32,383 nucleotides of DNA from Muribaculum sp. Its GTDB lineage: Bacteria > Bacteroidota > Bacteroidia > Bacteroidales > Muribaculaceae. Position numbers and translations under genes: made by a program. Below, piece after piece: positions 1 through 7,653 of this stretch. Every line of letters begins with the position of its first letter. Position 1 is the stretch's first letter. The DNA lies in NCBI GenBank assembly GCA_023667055.1, contig JAMPAV010000021.1, forward strand, positions 1 to 32,383, in the 5' to 3' direction. The notes under the pieces were generated by a model, which was not told where the DNA came from, ran no database searches, and was given only the letters and a program-made list of their open reading frames with translations.

Positions 1-1
1 T

Positions 2-49
2 TTTAAACTATTAAACTTCTAAACTTTAAGTGAGCTTGCGAAACTTAAA
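2..49. repeat. 8-nt tandem repeat (TAAACT) plus palindrome
   Basis: Three TAAACT cores start at 4, 12 and 20, an exact 8-nt period. They are followed by an inverted repeat, TTTAAGT at 25-31 and ACTTAAA at 43-49, around an 11-nt loop. The layout (octads next to a palindrome) matches the elements at 21.4 and 24.4 kb, although the unit sequence differs. Nothing suggests coding. The left edge may be cut by the window start. Confidence 0.6.
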
Positions 50-168
50 TTAGATTGAGCTGATTTTGTGTATTACACCCCTAAGCCTTAAAAATTTTTG
101 AGCAGATGGGGTCTTATTTTCAGATGGTTTGATGGTTGAAGACGGAACTATGGTATTTGAGAAGAAAT

Positions 169-185
169 TTGGCACGGAGTTTGTT
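169..185 (+). promoter_or_regulatory. sigma54-like (-24/-12) promoter upstream of clpC
   Basis: TTGGCAC at 169-175 followed by TTTG at 180-183 resembles the RpoN consensus TGGCAC-N5-TTGC. The GG at 171-172 lies 10 nt from a GT at 183-184, where the consensus has GC. Transcription would start near 195, giving a leader of about 140 nt before the chosen clpC start. No clear TAnnTTTG promoter was seen in this stretch. The rest of 50-333 holds no convincing gene; a small palindrome CCATTG-cc-AATGG type segment lies near 224. Confidence 0.4.
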
Positions 186-333
186 AGTATATATGTACAA
201 TAATGAAAACATCGTTTCTGCAGCCATTGCCAATGGTTTTGACAAGATTGCCGGTAAAAGAGGCTTCGGCGAAAAAACAAACCATAAACTTTTTGGAAAA
301 CAACATGGCGATGCAGAACATAAACAAAGATAT

Positions 334-2904
334 ATGACTAACGACTATTCAAAGCAATTCAGGCCTATCCTGGAGCAGGCTTACAAAATAGCTCAGGAAT
401 TCAACTCTAAGGTGATCACCAACGAGCATTTCGTGCTTGCCGCAGTGCGCAATCGCGAGGGTTATGCCTATAAAATTCTCCAGCAACTCCGCGTCCCATT
501 CGACAAGATGATAGAGGAACTGGAGGAACGCATTACTGAGACGGTCACCTCCGGAGAGACCACCACACTCTTCGAACAGCAATACCGCATCAGCCTTCCG
601 GCAGTGAGACACCTTCAACTCGCCACCTCCGAGGCTCGCAAGATGCATTCATCCGTAATCGGAGGCGAACATATACTTCTGGCTCTTATACACGACTCGA
701 GGTCAATGGACAATGACTTCCTTAAGGAATTCAAGGAGAAATATCTGAATTTCGACATCTCAATACAGACCTTCGGCCCCGGCCAGATACCACCGCTTCC
801 TTTTGGCAACAAGCTTCAGGATTCAGGCGAACAGGATGTTGATGACGACGACGATGACGAGGATTCATACGAAGCATTTGCCAAAAATGACAATAAAGGC
901 AACTCAAAGCGTCGTTCGACTTCCAAGGAGAAGTCAGACACTCCGGCTCTCGACAAATTTGGCTATGACATGACGAAGAATGCCGCCGAGGGTCGTCTTG
1001 ATCCGGTGGTGGGGCGCGATGTGGAAATCGAGCGGCTTGCTCAGATTCTTTCGCGCCGGAAGAAGAACAATCCTGTGCTTATCGGTGAACCGGGTGTGGG
1101 TAAGTCCGCAATCGTCGAGGGTCTTGCGCTTCGTATCAACCAGCGCAAGGTGAGCCGTGTGCTCTTCAACAAGCGTGTCATCGGTCTTGACCTTGCGGGC
1201 ATGGTGGCCGGCACGAAATATCGCGGACAGTTTGAGGAGAGAATCAAGGCTGTGCTCGATGAACTTCAGAAAAATCCTGACATCATCCTCTTCATAGATG
1301 AAATCCACACCATTGTGGGTGCCGGAAGTGCACCGGGCACAATGGATGCCGCCAACATACTGAAACCGGCTCTTGCACGTGGCGAGATACAGTGCATCGG
1401 CGCCACCACTCTCGACGAGTATCGCAAGAATATCGAAAAGGATGGAGCTCTTGAACGCCGTTTCCAGAAAGTGATGGTGGAACCCACATCGGCTGAGGAG
1501 ACTCTTGAGATTCTGAACCAGGTGAAGTCGAAGTATGAGGACCACCACAACGTGACCTACACCGACGATGCCCTTAAGGCTTGCGTAGAATTGACCGACC
1601 GCTATGTCAGCGACCGCAATTTCCCCGACAAGGCTCTCGATGCCCTTGATGAGGCCGGCAGCCGTGTCCATATCAGCAACATCAAGGTGCCGGAGGAGAT
1701 GGATGCACTTGAAAATGAGATTGCCGCTACTACAGAAGAAAAACTTGATGCCGCAAAACAACAGGATTTCGCTAAGGCGGCTGAACTGCGCAACCGTGAG
1801 ACTTCGCTTAAGAAACGTCTCGAGGAGGTGCGATCGGAATGGGAGGCTAAACTCGACCAGGACCGACAGGTCGTGGATGATGAGAAAGTGGCTGAGGTCA
1901 TCGCCATGATGACCGGTGTCCCCACCCAGCGCATCGCCCAGACGGAAGGTAATCGTCTTCTTGAGATGAGCAATACTCTCGAGGGTGCCGTAATCGGTCA
2001 GGATGAGGCAATCAAGAAAGTGGTGAAGGCCATCCAGAGAAACAGAATTGGTCTAAAGGATCCTGACAAACCAATAGGTGTGTTCATGTTCCTTGGTCCT
2101 ACCGGTGTCGGTAAGACTCACCTTGCCAAGAAACTGGCTGAATATCTATTCGACAGTGCTGATGCTCTTATCCGTGTCGATATGAGCGAGTATATGGAGA
2201 AGTTCACCGTCAGCCGTCTCGTCGGTGCACCTCCGGGATACGTCGGATATGAGGAGGGTGGCCAACTTACCGAGAAGGTTCGCCGCAAGCCATATTCTGT
2301 GGTGCTTCTCGATGAGATTGAAAAAGCGCACCCGGATGTCTTCAACCTGCTTCTTCAGGTGATGGACGAAGGCCGGCTCACTGACTCTCTTGGCAGGAAG
2401 ATTGACTTCAAGAACACCATAATAATCATGACCTCCAATGTGGGCAGTCGCCAGCTCAAGGACTTCGGTTCGGGCGTGGGTTTCAACACCAAGGAGGATG
2501 ACAAGAAGCAAGCTCAGGGGGTAATCTCTAAGGCACTCAACAGGGTGTTCTCTCCGGAATTCCTCAACCGTATAGATGATGTCGTGATGTTCGACCAACT
2601 CGACAAGGATGCCATCTTCAAGATTATCGATGTGGAACTGAAGGATTTCTACGGAAGGGTAATGAAACTTGGATTCGACCTTCAGCTTTCGGATGATGCC
2701 AAGGAGTTTATCGCCAACAAAGGTTACGACAAGAACTTCGGAGCACGTCCGCTCAAGCGAGCCATCCAGAAGTATCTTGAAGACGATTTGGCGGAGCTGC
2801 TTCTCCATCTCAACGCCGAAGGCAAGCTCGGCGGCAAGATTGAGGTTTCGCACCCGGCCGACGCGGAAAAACTCGAATTCAAATACAACGACCCCTGCGA
2901 ATAG
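334..2904 (+). CDS. clpC: ATP-dependent Clp protease ATP-binding subunit ClpC
   Basis: This is a Hsp100 unfoldase that feeds substrates to ClpP in the cytosol. At 856 residues it has two Clp_N repeats (about 1-145) and an acidic Asp-rich linker near 169-178. The first AAA+ module has Walker A GEPGVGKS at about 251 and Walker [14 protein letters not shown]-like coiled segment lies near 468, and the second AAA+ module has GPTGVGKT at about 588 and [11 protein letters not shown]. The VGF tripeptide at 715-717 is the ClpP-docking loop typical of ClpC and absent from ClpB. The frame is open back to 136, but the extra 66 residues do not resemble a Clp N-domain; the ATG at 334 starts the recognisable MTNDYSKQF fold. 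It is a single-gene unit with its own terminator. Confidence 0.93.
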   Translation: MTNDYSKQFRPILEQAYKIAQEFNSKVITNEHFVLAAVRNREGYAYKILQQLRVPFDKMIEELEERITETVTSGETTTLFEQQYRISLPAVRHLQLATSEARKMHSSVIGGEHILLALIHDSRSMDNDFLKEFKEKYLNFDISIQTFGPGQIPPLPFGNKLQDSGEQDVDDDDDDEDSYEAFAKNDNKGNSKRRSTSKEKSDTPALDKFGYDMTKNAAEGRLDPVVGRDVEIERLAQILSRRKKNNPVLIGEPGVGKSAIVEGLALRINQRKVSRVLFNKRVIGLDLAGMVAGTKYRGQFEERIKAVLDELQKNPDIILFIDEIHTIVGAGSAPGTMDAANILKPALARGEIQCIGATTLDEYRKNIEKDGALERRFQKVMVEPTSAEETLEILNQVKSKYEDHHNVTYTDDALKACVELTDRYVSDRNFPDKALDALDEAGSRVHISNIKVPEEMDALENEIAATTEEKLDAAKQQDFAKAAELRNRETSLKKRLEEVRSEWEAKLDQDRQVVDDEKVAEVIAMMTGVPTQRIAQTEGNRLLEMSNTLEGAVIGQDEAIKKVVKAIQRNRIGLKDPDKPIGVFMFLGPTGVGKTHLAKKLAEYLFDSADALIRVDMSEYMEKFTVSRLVGAPPGYVGYEEGGQLTEKVRRKPYSVVLLDEIEKAHPDVFNLLLQVMDEGRLTDSLGRKIDFKNTIIIMTSNVGSRQLKDFGSGVGFNTKEDDKKQAQGVISKALNRVFSPEFLNRIDDVVMFDQLDKDAIFKIIDVELKDFYGRVMKLGFDLQLSDDAKEFIANKGYDKNFGARPLKRAIQKYLEDDLAELLLHLNAEGKLGGKIEVSHPADAEKLEFKYNDPCE

Positions 2905-2929
2905 CTGCAGAGTCAAGCGACTTATATAT

Positions 2930-2963
2930 AGCATCAGCGATTTAATCTTCGCTGATGCTTTTT
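2930..2963 (+). terminator. intrinsic terminator of clpC
   Basis: A perfect 11-bp stem pairs AGCATCAGCGA (2930-2940) with TCGCTGATGCT (2949-2959) around an 8-nt loop and runs into TTTT. It lies 25 nt after the clpC stop. Confidence 0.88.
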
Positions 2964-3026
2964 CTGTTAAAATAATATCCTGCAACCCTATCACATTCGA
3001 ACTTATACAAAACAAGAGCAAAAGAG

Positions 3027-3060
3027 CCGATATTATACCGATATTATCGATATTATATTC
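3027..3060. repeat. short tandem repeat of CGATATTAT units
   Basis: Three copies of CGATATTAT occur in a row, spaced 11 and then 10 nt apart, just before the restriction-modification promoter. The stretch is AT-rich and marks roughly where the AT-rich island begins. I see no gene in 2964-3134. Confidence 0.6.
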
Positions 3061-3093
3061 GTAACGCATTATGAATAATCCAAAATTTTTCAT

Positions 3094-3101
3094 TAACTTT
3101 G
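3094..3101 (+). promoter_or_regulatory. Bacteroidetes -7 box of the restriction-modification operon
   Basis: TAACTTTG fits the TAnnTTTG -7 consensus. No strong -33 TTTG is visible. Transcription would begin near 3108, about 135 nt before the first methyltransferase, so the small ORF at 3135 would be in the leader. Confidence 0.6.
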
Positions 3102-3134
3102 CACATCAATACACACTTGCGCTGACAAAGACCA

Positions 3135-3233
3135 ATGGATGTAAGCAACTACTATATTCAACATCTAAAAGAACTTCCTTGTAGTCGTAAAAAAGGCTTG
3201 GTCGCCAGTCAGCACTACATGGGAGTCTCTTGA
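3135..3233 (+). CDS. possible 32-residue leader ORF of the restriction-modification operon
   Basis: An ATG ORF encodes 32 residues, beginning MDVSNYYIQHLKEL and ending HYMGVS, and stops 10 nt before the first methyltransferase. It lies between the TAACTTTG promoter and that gene, on the same strand. The composition is not low-complexity and looks protein-like, but I do not recognise it. It could be a leader peptide, the 5' remnant of a lost gene, or chance. No good ribosome binding site is visible, though Bacteroidetes genes often lack one. Confidence 0.3.
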   Translation: MDVSNYYIQHLKELPCSRKKGLVASQHYMGVS

Positions 3234-3243
3234 TTTTCATTCA

Positions 3244-4308
3244 ATGGCACAAACAAGATACAACGTTCTTGACTTATTTTGTGGTTGTGGCGGACTCTCC
3301 AAAGGATTTGAAGAAGCGGGCTACAACGTCATTATTGGCGTTGACTTTGAACAAAGTGCATTAGATACATTCATCCGAAACCACAATGGGGCTGTTGGCC
3401 TCAGGCTTGATTTGGCTTTGCCAGAATCTTTTGATACTATAAACGAGACTGTCAACGGCAGAAATGTTGATGTAATTGTAGGCGGTCCTCCTTGTCAAGG
3501 ATTTAGTCTTACCGGTCCACGTAATTTTGACGACAATCGCAACAAACTTTATCTCGCCATGATTGAAACCGTGCGTCGGTTCAAGCCAAAGGCTTTTATG
3601 ATAGAAAATGTTCCCGGTATGGCAAATCTATATAAGGGCGAGGTTAAAGATGAGATTGTCAGACGATTTACACAAATGGGATATTCCGTATCATATAAAA
3701 TCGTTTGTGCCGCAGATTATGGTGTCCCTCAAATCCGTAAAAGATTGGTCTTTATAGGTCTTCGCGATTCGGAAATTCCTTTTGAGTTTCCGAAACCATA
3801 CCTTACCGTTGAAAACTATCTTACCTGTGAGGATGCCATTAGCGATTTACCCCCTCTTGTTGATACTTTAGGCGAAGAAATCGGTTCTTATGAGTCTGAG
3901 CCTAAGAATGAGTTTCAACGTAAGATGCGCGGAGACTCTGTTGTGCTTCACAATCACACTGCCATAAATCACAAACAATTTGTTAAAGATGTTATTGCAC
4001 TTGTCCCCGATGGAGGCAACTACAAGGATCTGCCTCCCGGAGTAGGAGAAAGCCGTATCTTTCACATGGCGTGGACGCGACTTAATAGCAAACTTCCGGC
4101 TCGCACAGTTGACACCGGTCATAGAAACCTTTTTCATTATAAATGGAATCGCTGCCCGACTGTGAGAGAAAGCGCGAGAATACAAACATTTCCAGATAAC
4201 TTTGTTTTTTTAGGAAACCGTGGTCAGCAGAATAAACAAGTTGGCAACGCTGTTCCTGTATTATTGGCAAAAACTATTGCCACTCATCTTCTCTATTATT
4301 TGAAATGA
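3244..4308 (+). CDS. DNA (cytosine-5-)-methyltransferase 1 of a type II restriction-modification system
   Basis: The enzyme transfers a methyl group from AdoMet to C5 of cytosine in a specific DNA site. It has 354 residues. Motif I is LDLFCGCGGLSKGFEEAG (about 9-26), motif IV is GGPPCQGFS with catalytic Cys84, motif VI is ENVPG at 121, motif VIII is QIRKRL, and motif X is QVGNAVPVLLA near the C-terminus. The target-recognition region between VIII and IX is short. The stop overlaps the start of the next methyltransferase (ATGA), so the two are translationally coupled. Codon use is markedly AT-rich compared with clpC and gyrA, suggesting acquired DNA. The target site cannot be read from sequence. 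Confidence 0.93.
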   Translation: MAQTRYNVLDLFCGCGGLSKGFEEAGYNVIIGVDFEQSALDTFIRNHNGAVGLRLDLALPESFDTINETVNGRNVDVIVGGPPCQGFSLTGPRNFDDNRNKLYLAMIETVRRFKPKAFMIENVPGMANLYKGEVKDEIVRRFTQMGYSVSYKIVCAADYGVPQIRKRLVFIGLRDSEIPFEFPKPYLTVENYLTCEDAISDLPPLVDTLGEEIGSYESEPKNEFQRKMRGDSVVLHNHTAINHKQFVKDVIALVPDGGNYKDLPPGVGESRIFHMAWTRLNSKLPARTVDTGHRNLFHYKWNRCPTVRESARIQTFPDNFVFLGNRGQQNKQVGNAVPVLLAKTIATHLLYYLK

Positions 4309-5537
4309 ACCAAGATGTTTTAAATACTCTTGACCTTTTTGCAGGGTGTGGCGGACTGACTGAAGGATTTCTTCAGTCGGGACATTTTCATACCCTCGGT
4401 GCTGTTGAATGGGAAAAAGCTCCTTATGAAACATTAAAACACCGACTTCAAACAGCTTGGAAAATGGAAAACGTCGATGATGCGATTGTCCGTTTCGATA
4501 TTCAACGCACAGACGAACTTATAGGCGGTTTCTCTGACGAAAAATATGGAACCCATCCGGGTTTAGACAAGGTTTTGAAAGACACTACAGTTGATGTCAT
4601 TATTGGTGGCCCTCCTTGCCAAGCATACTCTTTAGCCGGACGGATTCGTGATGAGCATGGTATGCGAAATGATTATCGCAACTACCTGTTTGAATGCTAT
4701 ATCAAACTCGTTAAACATTTCAAACCAAAATTCTTTGTGTTTGAAAACGTTGTCGGTTTATTAAGCGCAGCCCCAGACGGGACTCTTATTACAAAGCGAA
4801 TTTATGCTGCTTTCAAAGATGCTGGTTATTGCGTGCTTGAAAATTTTAAGGAAGCTCTTTTTGATGTTGCCGATTTCGGAATCCCTCAACATCGTAAGAG
4901 GGTGATAATTCTTGGAATATCTATTGAATACTACGGTGACAATTGCAACGGAATGCTCAAGGATTTCTATTTCAATATTATTCCCGAACTTCGGAAACGA
5001 ACACGTCCTCGAACTGTATCTGATGCTATTTCAGATTTGCCTCCTTTGTATCCCCTGGAAAATATCATAAACAAAGGAAACTGCAGACAATCACACATCC
5101 AACACTCCGACGTTTTTGTACCTAATCACACGCCGAGATTTCATAGTCAACGAGATTCCTCAGTTTTCAAACTTCTTGCGGAAGATATAAAGAGTGGACG
5201 CAGAGAGTATGTCAGCATCGACAGTCTCAAAAAACTTTATACAGAGGTGACGGGAAAGGTCAGCAACATCCACAAATATTATGTTTTGCGAAAGGATGAA
5301 CCAAGTAATACGATTCCAGCACACCTTTATAAGGACGGAATGAGGCATATTCATCCCGACCCGGCACAAGCTCGTTCCATCACTCCTCGAGAAGCTGCAA
5401 GATTACAAACGTTTCCAGATGATTTTGAATTTTTGGGATCAACAATGGCTCATTACAAAATGATTGGCAATGCGGTTCCCGTTGATTTTGCCAAAATAAT
5501 AGCAACCGCCTTATTTCAACTTGTAAAATCTTATTAA
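4305..5537 (+). CDS. DNA (cytosine-5-)-methyltransferase 2 of the same system
   Basis: This is a second m5C methyltransferase of 410 residues. Motif I is LDLFAGCGGLTEGFLQSG, motif IV is GGPPCQAYSLAGR with catalytic Cys105, motif VI is FENVVG, motif VIII is PQHRKRV, and motif X is IGNAVPVDFAKIIA. It shares only the core motifs with its neighbour, and its target-recognition region is larger. It starts inside the previous stop codon and ends 6 nt before the endonuclease. Two m5C enzymes per endonuclease are typical of systems with an asymmetric site, one enzyme per strand; that is inference here. Alternatives are two specificities, or one enzyme acting as backup. Confidence 0.93.
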   Translation: MNQDVLNTLDLFAGCGGLTEGFLQSGHFHTLGAVEWEKAPYETLKHRLQTAWKMENVDDAIVRFDIQRTDELIGGFSDEKYGTHPGLDKVLKDTTVDVIIGGPPCQAYSLAGRIRDEHGMRNDYRNYLFECYIKLVKHFKPKFFVFENVVGLLSAAPDGTLITKRIYAAFKDAGYCVLENFKEALFDVADFGIPQHRKRVIILGISIEYYGDNCNGMLKDFYFNIIPELRKRTRPRTVSDAISDLPPLYPLENIINKGNCRQSHIQHSDVFVPNHTPRFHSQRDSSVFKLLAEDIKSGRREYVSIDSLKKLYTEVTGKVSNIHKYYVLRKDEPSNTIPAHLYKDGMRHIHPDPAQARSITPREAARLQTFPDDFEFLGSTMAHYKMIGNAVPVDFAKIIATALFQLVKSY

Positions 5538-5543
5538 CCTTCT

Positions 5544-6566
5544 ATGGCTCAATTTTTCATAAAACTTCTCGGCAGACAGGAAATGGGATCTCCGACCGTC
5601 AATGCTGACGGCTCTCTCAAATTTCATCGTGGACGTTATCTCCTTATCGCGAAAGATTGCTACGATTTCTTCCCCCATCTTTCCAAAACTATTCTTAATG
5701 ACAGTACTGCTTTGTCTATACTGCCACAACACTTAAACGAAATTGTTTACGCTCAGTATGTTTACCACAACTCAAAGCATGTTAACACGGCCTATGTAGA
5801 AGGTCAGCCCCGAGATGAGACAAGGATTTATCTTAACTCTAATCTTGACGATGACAAGAAATTATTTTCCCCTGGCGATATTGCTGTTTTTATGAAATGT
5901 CAAGATGGTGACGTAGTATTTTATGCCGTAAATGTTATTCCACCAATTTCTGCCGATTATTCCTTTTGGCGATCTAAACTTACTAAAGGCAACTATGGAA
6001 TTTGGGAGGGTTATCCCCATTCTCCCTTTCAAAGCACCTACATCCTCCCCTCTAACTCAGCATCAATTGCAGGCGATAAACGAGTGGAAGAAGCAGTTGA
6101 AAAGCAACAGGCACAAACATTGGATTACATTGACAATGACGATTTGACTCAATCTATGGGCGCAAATCTATTCAACAGCAGGACTTTCCACGATTTTGTC
6201 ATGAATGCCTACGGCGAAAAATGCGCCGTAACCCATAGAGTGATTTCTTGTAATGGATTCAACAATTTGGAAGCCGCCCACATAATGCCACAAGCACATC
6301 GCGGTACATTCCTTCCTTGCAATGGAATTGCCATGAGTCGTGATATGCACTGCGTCTTCGACAAAGGTTTCTTCACAATCGAAGATGACTACACTATCAT
6401 TGTTCATCCCGATGTGTTGAGAACAGACTCTTATCTTAACGACTATAACGGCCAGAAAATATTCGTCCCAACGATTGAGTATTTCAGACCACATCCTCGT
6501 TTTTTACAACACCATAGAGATAACGTCTATGGTTCATTCCGTCAAATCCGAAAGAATTGGATTTAA
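5544..6566 (+). CDS. HNH restriction endonuclease
   Basis: This is the likely cleavage partner of the two methyltransferases. Of 340 residues, the C-terminal third is an HNH_2-type nuclease: EAAHIMP with His246, NGIAMSRDMHCVFDKG with Asn260 and His269, then the typical strand after the FDKG motif. The N-terminal ~190 residues form a separate domain, perhaps for DNA recognition, which I cannot assign to a family from sequence. It follows the second methyltransferase by 6 nt in one operon, so the methylases are made first. Base composition is as AT-rich as theirs. Confidence 0.82.
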   Translation: MAQFFIKLLGRQEMGSPTVNADGSLKFHRGRYLLIAKDCYDFFPHLSKTILNDSTALSILPQHLNEIVYAQYVYHNSKHVNTAYVEGQPRDETRIYLNSNLDDDKKLFSPGDIAVFMKCQDGDVVFYAVNVIPPISADYSFWRSKLTKGNYGIWEGYPHSPFQSTYILPSNSASIAGDKRVEEAVEKQQAQTLDYIDNDDLTQSMGANLFNSRTFHDFVMNAYGEKCAVTHRVISCNGFNNLEAAHIMPQAHRGTFLPCNGIAMSRDMHCVFDKGFFTIEDDYTIIVHPDVLRTDSYLNDYNGQKIFVPTIEYFRPHPRFLQHHRDNVYGSFRQIRKNWI

Positions 6567-6696
6567 TATGACTATAGAACAGGATAATTCAGGAAGGTAA
6601 AGTTTGTTCATTCACGGCTTGATGGGTGTGGCCTGGAGTAACCTTTGGTTTTATTCAGCAACATTGGGATTAAACGATACAAGCAACTATAAAAAT

Positions 6697-7455
6697 ATGG
6701 CAAAAAGAATAGTGACTAAGATAGGAAATGTCTTTTGCGTTGAGATTGATAATAGATACAAATACTATTTTCAATATATATGCAATGACTATACGATGAT
6801 GAATAGTTCCGTCATCTGCGTATTTAAGACACGTTATACTATAGACTATAACCCAATATTGGAAGATATCGTAAAAGACGATGTGATGTTTTATGCACAT
6901 ACTGTCCTTAGAGCTGGCATTGAGGAAAATGCTTGGTATAAGGTTGGAAAAACAAAGTCTGTTGACGAAAAACAAGTCAGGGAAGTTATATGGGGATATT
7001 GCAGAGAAACATTATACAACGATGGTGAAATAATAAAGGTTAATCCATTGAAACATTGGGTCATATGGAAAATTGGATATGAATTTGTAGAGATTGGGGA
7101 TATTCCCACTGTATATAGAAATAAATTGGAGTATGGATCTATCCTTTCTTATGTAAACATTGTCTCAAGAATAAGACTTGGCTATTACACATACGCTTCA
7201 CCAGTGTATGACATAATAAAGCGGATTCCTTATCCGGATGTAGATAGTTACACAAGGAAAGAATTTGAAAACATAATTGTGTGGTCTCATTTCAGAGGGG
7301 AGTTTGTGGTGCAGGAAATTGTAGTCAAAGAAAACGGAGAAACAACACTGTCTGAGGGAAATCCGCTTGACCGCTCGAAATTCTGGCAGACAAACTGGGA
7401 ATATAAGGAACTCATAACTAAGGAAGATTTCAACAGTGTATGGAATAAGCCATAG
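6697..7455 (+). CDS. uncharacterised protein, possibly Imm26-like
   Basis: The 252-residue protein has no signal peptide or membrane segment. The N-terminal stretch (KIGNVFCVEIDNRYKYYFQY, then a segment ending FKTRY) recalls the Imm26 immunity-protein fold, often seen in Bacteroidetes proteins of unknown role. The C-terminal half (WSHFRGEFVVQEI, WEYKELITKEDF) is not recognised. The frame is open back to 6604, but the ATG at 6697 begins the recognisable domain; the earlier residues look random. It lies 130 nt after the endonuclease on the same strand, is equally AT-rich, and is probably part of the same island. Its role in defence is unknown. Confidence 0.6.
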   Translation: MAKRIVTKIGNVFCVEIDNRYKYYFQYICNDYTMMNSSVICVFKTRYTIDYNPILEDIVKDDVMFYAHTVLRAGIEENAWYKVGKTKSVDEKQVREVIWGYCRETLYNDGEIIKVNPLKHWVIWKIGYEFVEIGDIPTVYRNKLEYGSILSYVNIVSRIRLGYYTYASPVYDIIKRIPYPDVDSYTRKEFENIIVWSHFRGEFVVQEIVVKENGETTLSEGNPLDRSKFWQTNWEYKELITKEDFNSVWNKP

Positions 7456-7567
7456 ACTTGTGTTTGTGCAAGTCCGAAATTACTTTATGAAACAACTTTC
7501 TTATAGTTGAATTGGGTGTATTTGATGTGGGCAAGTTGGTATTTATTATTTAAAATTTATGGATTTT

Positions 7568-7594
7568 GATGCGGTTGCCCTGTGAAACCGCATC
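7568..7594 (+). terminator. putative terminator hairpin before gyrA
   Basis: A perfect 9-bp stem pairs GATGCGGTT with AACCGCATC around a 9-nt loop, followed by a weak T-rich tail (TTAATTTG). It probably ends transcription of the 6697-7455 gene. Confidence 0.55.
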
Positions 7595-7598
7595 TTAA

Positions 7599-7630
7599 TT
7601 TGTATATGTCGCTTTTTTTTGCTAATTTTG
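7599..7630 (+). promoter_or_regulatory. gyrA promoter (TTTG / TAATTTTG)
   Basis: A -33 TTTG at 7599-7602 and a -7 TAATTTTG at 7623-7630 are separated by 20 nt, matching the Bacteroidetes primary sigma consensus. The gyrA ATG lies 24 nt downstream. Confidence 0.75.
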
Positions 7631-7653
7631 TAGGTTGAAAAGAATACGCAACA

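Noticed and set aside
136..333. Extended N-terminus of ClpC (66 extra residues)
   Set aside because: The residues do not resemble any Clp domain and the region holds the putative promoter; the start at 334 gives the normal family length.
2146..3093. 315-codon minus-strand ORF opposite the clpC end
   Set aside because: It is a shadow of clpC; it has no domain pattern and covers the terminator.
6568..6600. 10-codon ORF after the HNH endonuclease
   Set aside because: It is too short and has no support; treated as intergenic.
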